Of a stretch of 64,000 bases of DNA, positions 1-9,300 are shown piece after piece. The stretch lies in the NCBI RefSeq assembly GCF_003149045.1, contig NZ_QGDU01000015.1, positions 24,804-88,803 of the forward strand, in the 5' to 3' direction. This DNA is from Fibrobacter sp. UWR4 (GTDB lineage Bacteria; Fibrobacterota; Fibrobacteria; Fibrobacterales; Fibrobacteraceae). The notes under the pieces were generated by a model. That model was given only the letters and a program-made list of their open reading frames with translations, did no database searches and was not told the origin of the DNA. A program made the position numbers and the translations under genes. Numbering within the stretch: position 1 is the stretch's first letter; each line of letters starts with the position of its first letter.

Positions 1-1
1 G

Positions 2-3000
2 ACTTGGGACGAATCCGTCTTTGACCGTTATGATACTACGGTAACCACAAAGCATAACATGGTGCCCAAGAAGCGTACCCCGGCATCTTTCTTGCCAAAC
101 ACCTTCATTCCGGACACACTGAACCAGGCCTATCTTGATGCCATGAACGTCAAGATGTCTCCCATCCGTGTAAACCAGGCTGGTTACATGGAAAGCGACA
201 TGGAACGCCAGTTCTATTATGTGGGATCCGCCACCACGTTCGAAATCGTGGACATTGACGGTAATTCTCTTTCACCAAAAGTTACTGGCAACTTTAAGTC
301 ATCTGGTCAGAGCATTTCTTCCGACTGGACCATTATTGCGGGTACCAACGCAGCAACCAACGACCAGAAGCGCTACCAGGTCGACATCACCGGTCAATCG
401 GGCATGGTCCAAATAGGCAACATCCCGACAGCAGGACTTGCTACCGACACCCGTTACCGCATCAAAGTAGGAAACGATATTTCCAGCACCTTTATTATTA
501 GTAACCGCGTTTATTCCATGGTCCGCTCCGCTGCGCTGAGATTCTACGGAATCAACCGTAGTGGTAACGGAGAATCCTGGTTCCATGGTCCCAGCCACAC
601 CTTGGACGGAGGCGGTCCCGTTGTAACCGGTGCGGATGATGTCCGCGGTCCCTTCAACCAGTCTCTGGCAGGAACTCTGGAAGGCGGTTATTACGACTGC
701 GGTGACCACCTGAAGGAATCCCAAACCCAGATGTACGCTTTCATGGTGGCAGCCGTCATGGCAGCCGCCAATCCCGACGCTGACGAAGACGTTTATGCCT
801 ACAACCAGGGAGAAACCGTTAATACCGACGGTATTCCCGATATGCTCCGCGAAGCCAAACACGGTGCGGATTTCGTTCTCCGTGCCTACAATCGAGCCAA
901 GGGTGTCATTGACGACATGGCCCTTTCTGTAGGTAACTTTGGTTCCGACCACGGCTGGTGGGGCCGTCCTGAAAACCAAGACAAGCTTCCTATTGATAAT
1001 TCTGCAGCGGCAACGGACCGTGGCGGCCCGTCGTCCAGAACCGTCCGTCTTGGAGAAATCGGCGCAAACATCGGTGGTGAAACCGCCGCAGGTCTTGCAA
1101 TTCTCTCCAAGAACTACCGCGAATTCGACGCTGCATTTGCCGATTCCTGCTTGATGGTCGCCGAAAAGATGTACGACTTTGCCAAGGCTCTTGCAACAGG
1201 CAAGTCCACCTATGACGGTGGTAAACCCTTTGTAAACAACAAGGAAGCCGCCGGTTGGAGCTCTCCCGCCTATAACGGCAACAACGAATACTTCGACGAC
1301 ATGGCACTTGCTTCTGTAGCCCTCTGGTATGCTACCGGCAAGAAGGAATACGCAGACGACGCCATCCGTTCCCGCACCCTTGGAACCACCGTTCCCCAGT
1401 CCTTTATGGAGAACTGCGTAGGCTGCTTTGAAGGAGGCTGGTTCGTAACCGACAATAAGGGCTTCTTGAAGAACCACAAGAATACCAGCTGGGCAAACGC
1501 CTATGCTTATGCAACCTATGCACTCTATAAGTTGATTCTCGCAGACAAGAACAAGGCTCTGACCGAATACGGACTCACCGAAAAGGAATGGCAGGATGCT
1601 ATTGAAGACTGTGTCATGAGCATGATCCACAATCTGAACGACGTCAGCGCCGGTACAGCGACAATTACCCTCCCCAGCAAGGATCCTGCAAACTACATGG
1701 TCCAGAGTATTGGCTGGAAGGGCAACTCCGTGAGCTATGACCCGCTGTGGTACTCCATGCAGACGGACCAGACCTGGATTTACAACCGTTACCAGGCAGG
1801 TAACATCTTTGAAGTTCTCGCTTATGCAGACGTAGCAAAAGACATCCAGGAGAAAGGCATAGTCCTTCCGAATCTGGGTTCTCCCGACTGGAAGGCAGAC
1901 GAAATGCACCAGTTGGGTATCAACCAGCTGAATTACCTCCTCGGTGTGAACCCCTGGGATGTATCCTACATTTTGGGCATTGGCGATAAGAACGATAACC
2001 ATCCCCACCATCGTGCAGCCAACCCGGAAGGAAAGAATCAGCCCGGCGCAAACTACAAGTACAATCCTCCAGTAGGCGCTCTCTACGGTGGTGTCACTCC
2101 GGGTCTTACCAACTCCATGGTTCCCGACAACAAGAGCTGGGAAGACTACCACAAGTCAGAAACCTGTATCGACGCAGCAGCAACTTTGGTTAGCTCCGGC
2201 GCTCTTGCCGCAGCCAAGTTTGACCGAACCGAAGCCCCCAAGGTGAACGTGGAAATCCGCCATGTAAGCATGGACTCCGCCATTGTCATGGTAAAGCTTT
2301 CCAACCGCGGAACAGCAACGATTGTCTATGGTACAGCTGAAGGCTCCTACACCATGACAGCTTCCGATGACGAAAAGGGAATGCAGCACGAAATCATTCT
2401 GCGAGGTCTCGATAACGGAACCACCTATTACTTCTACGCCATTGGCGTTAATGCATACGTAGAAACCAACTACACAGAAAAGTTCATGGTGGATAGCACT
2501 AAGGCTCCTTACACCTTTACCACGCTGAACACTGTTGAAGCAGCAGAAATCAACAATGTAACTGTCTGTAACCTTCAGGGTGACAGTGCCGAAATTATGT
2601 GGTACACTCCCAACGGCGAATACGAATCCAAGATTTACTGGGATACCGTAGCTCATGCCACCCCAAGTGAATTCGCTTTCAATTCTGGAAACCGCAATGC
2701 AGATGTTTCTGGATTGCCCACCAAGTTCCATTATGTAAAGATTGGCGGCCTTAAGGAAAAAACTACCTACTACTACATGGTAGAAAGTAACGGTGTTTCC
2801 ACCAACGTAAACGACAAGGGCGAACTGCTGAAGTTCACCACCCCCGTGGGCTGGTACGACTTTAGCGTCCGTACCTACCAGTACGTATTTGGTGGAATGG
2901 ACTTCCTGGATGCAAATGTCTATAACAACGAAGCCCGTCCCTTTGACAGCTTGACCTTGCGTCTGTACTTTACTGCTAAACCAGAGCAGGTCGAAAAGTG

Positions 3001-6000
3001 TGCCACATTGATTGACTCCGACATCTGCCAAGCTTACGACGAAGCAGGCTTCAATAAGCCCTGCGAAAATGACCGTGAACTTCGCGACCTGCTGAGAGCC
3101 GCCCTGCCGGTCCGTTTGGACGACACCTACAATCCCAAGGACGGAACGTACTCCTACTACTTCCCGGCCCCCCTCGGTTCAACAACCATCAAGTCCCAGT
3201 CCCGTATGCGTGTTGACTTCGGATTCTCTTCAGGTATGTCCAACGATGGTTACAAGACTTGCGAGACCCAGCGTCAGCCGGGTAAGAAACGCTTTACCAA
3301 GGAATCTGGCGACTGGTCCTGGTCACCCCATGAATTCCTGGTTGACGGAGCAGACTACGACGGTATGCCCATCGAAGACAAGGACTACGGTGATATCGAC
3401 AATGAAATTGCAATTAACCAGTTCATTACCGTTTACCGCAAGGACGAATTCATTTGGGGATATAGCCCCTCCAAGCAGGAAATGGGCACCAAGCGCGCCC
3501 ACTACGAAATGAGCGTGGAATTCGACGCACCGTTTAATGTTTCCGAAGGAAGTTACGTCGAGCTGGACCAGACCAGCAGTACCGTATACGTAAAGGGCCA
3601 TGCCTCTATTACGGAACAGGGTTACATCACCAAGATTTGGGCTAACGGCGTTCAGCTAAAGACCACCACCCAGCGCATTGGTGACGAAATTCTCATGTAC
3701 AACACAGAAGGCGTTATTGTCGCCCACTACAATGTAGAACGCGGTGACGGTCCCATTGACTCTACCGGCCTCTGGACTTTGAATATTCCTGTGAAGATGG
3801 CTATTGGCAGCAACAAGGTGGACATCACCCTGTTTGCCGGTCCGGATCCGGAATGCGAAGCCTGTTCGGAAAACGGTGGCTGCGCCTTCGTGAACCGTAA
3901 CTACTATGTACAGTTCTCTCGTGGAAACATGACCGCATCAGCCTTGACCATCAAGGACATGGCAGGTAACCCTGTTGCAAGTCCCGCAGATCCGAACAAC
4001 ACAAGCTTCAACATCTTCCTCGTCGATAGGGACAAGGCTAATTACAGCGGAGCACTCAACGTCCTGGTCATCAACAACAAGAAGAGCGACACTCTGAAAG
4101 TTGCCATGGGTGAAGACCCCAATAGTCCGGGTTCCTTCACCAGCAAGTTCACCGTGAATGCAGTATCCGTTGCAAAGAACCAGCGTAAGGGAGACCAGAT
4201 TTCCTTCTTCGCAGGCGATACCATCCAGGTCATCTACCTGGATCCGGATGACGATGAAGACGTTTCCAAGCAAAGCTTCTACGCTGAAGCCACCTACCCC
4301 ACTCCGCTGAAGGTCCTGGCACAGGACACCGACTGCGATAACGTGGCAGACCAGTTGCTGGTGCAGTTCTCCAGCGAATTGGACGATAACGTTCAGTTCC
4401 AGAGCATACGTTTCTACATTAACGGCATGTCCGATACCATGGACGTTTCCCTCGCCGGAATCAAAACCTCCGGAGAAAGAGACGTGGTGATAAAGATCCC
4501 TGCAGGAATTGTCATCCCCGAAACCGCAGCACCCACTGGTGTAGCAGAGCTCTTCCTGAAAGCCGATGGCGAAATCAGCAAGGAGCGTCTGGCCATTAGC
4601 GATGGCATTCTTCCCCAGCTGATCAGTGTCACCCTTCTGGAAAATCCGGACCGTCAGTATCCTGAAGATACCTTGATGGTAGGCTTCAACGAGCCGGTCC
4701 TGCTGGCTTCTAACACGGTATGGCCCATTGAAGTTCAGGGTGTTACTGGGGCAGTTATCAACGTCGTCGGCAAGGCTACCACCTCTAACAATGGCAAGAG
4801 CTGGATGTTTGCTGTTACCGGGAACACCGACGGACAAATTCTGAAGGAAGGTGCCTTTGTTCATATGTTGGCCAATATGGCTACCGACAATGCATTCAAC
4901 GCTCTTGATCCTGTAAGTGCCTGTTATAATGTGCAGATTGCCGAAACCCCCAGACCTGTGGCCATCACCTTGGCAGAAATGCGAGACCTGCAGGGAGATG
5001 GTTATCCGGATGAACTTTACATGAAGTTCGAAAAGCAGCTTCGTGAAAAGGACATGCTGGACAGTTTCGTGGTCGTATGGGGCCTGAACGCAACAACAGT
5101 AAGCTTTAAGCCCAGCTCCTGGACTCACACCGTTGAAGAACAGACCCGTGACGAAGAAATCATCGACAAGGATTCCTCCAGCGCAACCTACGGCCAGGTC
5201 ATCGGAACTCAACCTGTTACAGAAACCGTTTCCGTCATTTTAATCCAGATGGATGCCACCAACGGATTCCCCAAGGGAGCTACCAGTGGACCTAACGATG
5301 GTATCGGCGGCCGAGTGACTCCGCGTCTGGGACCGGAAGGTGGATTCTTCGACACCCACTATTCTATCGTCGACAAGTGTCCGCCCATTATTCTGAGCGC
5401 CATCAAGGAAAATCGCGGCGACAACGCATACCTTTCTGTAAAAATGTCCGAACCGCTGAATTCAAGCAAGGATATGCTCACCAGCTATATCGAACGTAAG
5501 CGTACCGGCAATGTCCCTGCCAACGCCTTCCTGAATCCTTTAGGCGTTATTGACGCCGATAGTAGGTACACGTTCTCCTATAAGGATGACGCCGATGACG
5601 CAATCCGTGTCGGTGACCAGATCAGGCTCGTTTATGCAGGCCAGGACCCAGCACCTCGTTTCAGCGACAAGACTGGTAACTTTGCAACGGATCAGAACCC
5701 CTGGGTCTCTGTATCGGGTAATTCTTCTGAAAAGACCCGCTTTATCGTGACCATGAATCAAAACATTGGAAACGAGGCAGATGTACAACCCTCCATGGTA
5801 CCGCTCCAGTTCCAGGACTATCCTTTTGTCTTGACCGTCGCCAACAGCGAAGGCAACCGTACGTACCTGGAAAATCACAATGGATCCTGGTCCGTAGGTA
5901 ACGTAACCTCCGCCATGCCGACTAGTTTCACAAGCCCGGTATTCAACATTACCGTCGTGATTCCGTCGGCAAGCTTGACAGGTAACACAAAGCCGTACTT

Positions 6001-6370
6001 CTACGATTACGAGATGAACATTGCCGCCGATGTCTATGACAATCTAGGCCAGTTCATCAACAATCAAAAAATCAAGATTAACGCGGCAAGTTTCAACGTC
6101 CTCCGTAATTACATCAACGAGAACGGCGAAATCAGGCTGAGCCTGGAATGGGTTGCAAAGGATGGCGAAGCCCCTGTATCCGTTGACGGTAGAAAAATCG
6201 GTACCGGTCCCTATATCGCCAAGTTTGATTTCAAGGCAACCTCCTACTGCACCGAAACCGTAGATGGCAAGCTTCGTGACGACGGTCTCAGCTGCACTCA
6301 GGGCGTACGCAAGAAGGAAACTGACTCCAAGACAAGGACCTTCGGCTTTAAGAGATCCAAGAGACGTTAA
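2..6370 (+). CDS. Giant multidomain GH9 endoglucanase (5'-truncated by window edge)
   Basis: A secreted cellulase cleaving beta-1,4-glucan. The reading frame is open from base 2 with no stop, and the first Met (59) is not the start: the paralogue downstream has a signal peptide before the equivalent PIRVNQ motif, so the true start lies upstream of the window. Visible order: CelD_N-like Ig domain (PIRVNQAGY), GH9 (alpha/alpha)6 barrel with DCGDH (catalytic-base Asp codons at 695 and 704), HPHHR near 2000, and the acid Glu in SETCID (codon 2159). Two fibronectin-III-like modules follow (about 2220-2850), then about 1100 residues of unassigned beta-rich modules, including a segment with a TDCDN motif shared with the paralogue. 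The C-terminus is basic, ending FGFKRSKRR, and resembles the paralogue's end (FGIKRIK). More than 2100 residues is far above the usual GH9 length. Function of the C-terminal half is unknown; a surface-retention role is inference. Confidence 0.93.
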   Translation, partial: TWDESVFDRYDTTVTTKHNMVPKKRTPASFLPNTFIPDTLNQAYLDAMNVKMSPIRVNQAGYMESDMERQFYYVGSATTFEIVDIDGNSLSPKVTGNFKSSGQSISSDWTIIAGTNAATNDQKRYQVDITGQSGMVQIGNIPTAGLATDTRYRIKVGNDISSTFIISNRVYSMVRSAALRFYGINRSGNGESWFHGPSHTLDGGGPVVTGADDVRGPFNQSLAGTLEGGYYDCGDHLKESQTQMYAFMVAAVMAAANPDADEDVYAYNQGETVNTDGIPDMLREAKHGADFVLRAYNRAKGVIDDMALSVGNFGSDHGWWGRPENQDKLPIDNSAAATDRGGPSSRTVRLGEIGANIGGETAAGLAILSKNYREFDAAFADSCLMVAEKMYDFAKALATGKSTYDGGKPFVNNKEAAGWSSPAYNGNNEYFDDMALASVALWYATGKKEYADDAIRSRTLGTTVPQSFMENCVGCFEGGWFVTDNKGFLKNHKNTSWANAYAYATYALYKLILADKNKALTEYGLTEKEWQDAIEDCVMSMIHNLNDVSAGTATITLPSKDPANYMVQSIGWKGNSVSYDPLWYSMQTDQTWIYNRYQAGNIFEVLAYADVAKDIQEKGIVLPNLGSPDWKADEMHQLGINQLNYLLGVNPWDVSYILGIGDKNDNHPHHRAANPEGKNQPGANYKYNPPVGALYGGVTPGLTNSMVPDNKSWEDYHKSETCIDAAATLVSSGALAAAKFDRTEAPKVNVEIRHVSMDSAIVMVKLSNRGTATIVYGTAEGSYTMTASDDEKGMQHEIILRGLDNGTTYYFYAIGVNAYVETNYTEKFMVDSTKAPYTFTTLNTVEAAEINNVTVCNLQGDSAEIMWYTPNGEYESKIYWDTVAHATPSEFAFNSGNRNADVSGLPTKFHYVKIGGLKEKTTYYYMVESNGVSTNVNDKGELLKFTTPVGWYDFSVRTYQYVFGGMDFLDANVYNNEARPFDSLTLRLYFTAKPEQVEKCATLIDSDICQAYDEAGFNKPCENDRELRDLLRAALPVRLDDTYNPKDGTYSYYFPAPLGSTTIKSQSRMRVDFGFSSGMSNDGYKTCETQRQPGKKRFTKESGDWSWSPHEFLVDGADYDGMPIEDKDYGDIDNEIAINQFITVYRKDEFIWGYSPSKQEMGTKRAHYEMSVEFDAPFNVSEGSYVELDQTSSTVYVKGHASITEQGYITKIWANGVQLKTTTQRIGDEILMYNTEGVIVAHYNVERGDGPIDSTGLWTLNIPVKMAIGSNKVDITLFAGPDPECEACSENGGCAFVNRNYYVQFSRGNMTASALTIKDMAGNPVASPADPNNTSFNIFLVDRDKANYSGALNVLVINNKKSDTLKVAMGEDPNSPGSFTSKFTVNAVSVAKNQRKGDQISFFAGDTIQVIYLDPDDDEDVSKQSFYAEATYPTPLKVLAQDTDCDNVADQLLVQFSSELDDNVQFQSIRFYINGMSDTMDVSLAGIKTSGERDVVIKIPAGIVIPETAAPTGVAELFLKADGEISKERLAISDGILPQLISVTLLENPDRQYPEDTLMVGFNEPVLLASNTVWPIEVQGVTGAVINVVGKATTSNNGKSWMFAVTGNTDGQILKEGAFVHMLANMATDNAFNALDPVSACYNVQIAETPRPVAITLAEMRDLQGDGYPDELYMKFEKQLREKDMLDSFVVVWGLNATTVSFKPSSWTHTVEEQTRDEEIIDKDSSSATYGQVIGTQPVTETVSVILIQMDATNGFPKGATSGPNDGIGGRVTPRLGPEGGFFDTHYSIVDKCPPIILSAIKENRGDNAYLSVKMSEPLNSSKDMLTSYIERKRTGNVPANAFLNPLGVIDADSRYTFSYKDDADDAIRVGDQIRLVYAGQDPAPRFSDKTGNFATDQNPWVSVSGNSSEKTRFIVTMNQNIGNEADVQPSMVPLQFQDYPFVLTVANSEGNRTYLENHNGSWSVGNVTSAMPTSFTSPVFNITVVIPSASLTGNTKPYFYDYEMNIAADVYDNLGQFINNQKIKINAASFNVLRNYINENGEIRLSLEWVAKDGEAPVSVDGRKIGTGPYIAKFDFKATSYCTETVDGKLRDDGLSCTQGVRKKETDSKTRTFGFKRSKRR

Positions 6371-6391
6371 TTTCTAATTCTAAAAATCCCT

Positions 6392-9300
6392 ATGATGAAA
6401 CTGATTAAGACAGCACTTTTTTTAGGCATGACCATCGTCACTGCAGCAACCGCTGCAGACGATTTTCCAAACATCGACCGCACCGACAAGGTCAGCGAGC
6501 GACGCTATTTGGATTCATTGAACGTCTATAATAGGCGTCCTATTCGAGTGAATCAAAGCGGATTTAGGCCACAGGACCACAAGTACGCTTACGTGGCTGA
6601 TCCCTCCGTCAAGACATTCAAGGTGATTGACGCCAACACAGGCAAGCAAGTGGATGCCGGGAACACAAACCTGACCTTGCTGGATGCAAACGCCCCAAAG
6701 CCAAACATCTGGGTAAATGGATCATTCAACTCTCTTGACGTTCTTTACGAATTCGGGAAAAATGATTCCCTCACTACAGCAACGGAAGCGCTATACAAGG
6801 CAGACTTTACCGGTCTTACCACCATGGGTGAATATTACATCGTAGTTGGTAACGACACCTCCGCCACCTTCTATGTGCATCCCTCCATCTTCAACGCCAT
6901 TCTTGAAAACTCCTTGAAGTTCTTCGGCATCCAGCGCTGTGGCAATACCAAGTCCCACATGCACGCTGCTTGCCACTTGAAGGATGGTTCTGCCATAGGT
7001 CACGACTTGACCGGTGGCTGGCACGACTGTGGTGACCATTTCAAGCCTTCCGAAACCATCGGCTACACAGCCTATGCACTAGCAACCACCTACCTCGTCT
7101 ATAAGGACAAGGCGGAAGACCGCTATGGCAATTCCTACGCAGATACCACCATTACGGATGGTATTCCTGATATCCTTTACGAAGCAAAGGTCGGCGCAGA
7201 CTATATCTTTAAGCTTTACAAGGCATCCAAGGCAGATGGTCTCATTGCCAAGAACGATATGTACCACACGGTGGGTAGTGAACTGGACCATCAATTTTGG
7301 GACGTTCCCGAAAAGCAGGATGCCCAGGCATACACAAAGGGCGGTCCCGATCGCGATGTGACTGCTGAAGTGGGAACTTACTCTGGCGCATTTGCCGCTG
7401 CCCTGGCCTACTTCGCCGCAGGTTGGGAACCTTATGACCCCGTTTATGCAGACTCCCTTCTGGAAGCAGCAAGAGACATCTACACAAACGTCACTTTCCC
7501 CCATACCACCGCAGGACAATATGGTTTAACCAAGTCCACAATCCCCAGCGATCTCTATCCCGGTGGTAGTAACCCCTCCAACATGAATGACGATGCTGCA
7601 GCAGCCGCATTGGCATTGTGGTACGCCACCAAGGATACCATATATCAGTACGATCTTTACAAGAACACGAAAATTCATGACAATCCGGACAACTACAGAT
7701 TCAACAACGAACCCAATGATGCAGGTCCGTACTTTAGAGGCGGGTACCTAGGCCAGATTAGCGGTTTCTATCCCGGCGGCTGGATGACCGACTATGAAAA
7801 TGTTCATGCCTATGTGCTGTTTTCCTTCGTCAAGCTTATTCTCGAAAACAAGGAAGTGGCCCTGAGCTACAATGTAGGCGAACTGGAAAGAGATACTTTG
7901 CTCCAGCGCGCCACCAACTCACTGCGTCGTTTGACCGATGACGGGTCCCAAGGTTCCAATAAGATCTATGAAAATCGATTCGGTAGCGTCAAGGCAGTTC
8001 CTCCCTACAATCTTGTCTGGACATCCAGCGACTGGGGTTTCAACCGTTATAACATGGGTGCCGCAAACGCAATCTTCATGCTTTCTGAAATCACCACAGG
8101 CGCAGAACATGAAGCCTACCTGAACCTGGCTCTAGACAACATCTACTACAACCTGGGCGCAAACCCCTGGGATATTTCCTTCATTATGGGTGCTGGCGAC
8201 AAGAACCAGAATCACCCCCATAACCGTACTGCAAACCCCGATGGTTATAATGCAGGTGGCATGCCTTACGAATACCGTTGCCCCCGAGGAGCCTTGATGG
8301 GAGGTGCAGCCCCCACTAGAACCTTGCTGGAAGACTGGAAAGATTATACCGCCACGGAAACCTGTATTGACTTCTCCGTCCAGCTCTTGATGCCGGCCCA
8401 GAGTTTGGCAGCAACACTTCCCATCGATGCCGAAGGACCTCTATTCAGTAACATCGCAGGAACCCCCATTACGGAAACTTCCGCTATCGTTAGCTGGGAT
8501 GCCAATGAAGTTGCGCTGGTAACCGTATTCTACAACACCACACCTTCTGCATCCGGCGCAAAATCAGTCCAGCAGACCACAGCAAGCAAAGGCGGTGCAG
8601 TGACTCTTGAAGGCCTTGTGATGGGAGAAACCTATTACTTCTTCCTGGAAGGCATGGACACCAAACGCAATATTTCTACGGACGACAATCATGGTCAGTG
8701 GTATCAGTTTACCATGACCCCTTCCACCACCACCATTAGCGGTGTTACCATCTGCCAGGTGGACAACCGTAGTGCAAAGATTTTCTGGTGGAGTGGCGAC
8801 CGTATGAACGGCATCGTAAACTACGGTACGTCCATGACCGCTCTTAATGAGGCCCAGGCGGCAGAAGGCGGCGCAGTTCTGTTCCATCAGGCAACGCTCA
8901 CCAACCTGAAGCCCGGTACCACTTACTACTTCAACGTTTCTTCCGGCGCAACGACCGACGACAACGGTGGTAAGGGTTACTCCTTCACCACGGACGCCTA
9001 CTCTACCTACGCCAACCTGGACATTTCCATTAAGCCCAGCTCTTACCAGGACAATGCAGTCTGTTCCGACTGGAAGGATTGTAAGCAATTTATCATCAAC
9101 ATTACCAACAACGATACCATTCCCTTTGAAGACTTCGAACTTCGTCTGTACCTGAACAATCCCAACCTTTCAGCATTGTGCAATATCAAACAGAACTTTG
9201 GCGGTAGCGGTCTTGCCGGGCCTCCCATCTCCATTGATTTTGGTACGGCTCAGCCCGATGGATTTGGCGGGTACTATTTACCCATCAAGGCCAATGGTGT

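Noticed and set aside
299..2152. 617-codon open frame on the minus strand inside the first GH9 gene
   Set aside because: Composition is that of an antisense shadow of codon-biased DNA; no domain, no ribosome site, and the plus strand encodes a clear GH9 protein.
6250..6370. Type IX secretion C-terminal domain on the GH9 proteins
   Set aside because: The basic FGFKRSKRR-type tail does not match the known C-terminal sorting domain pattern closely enough to claim it.
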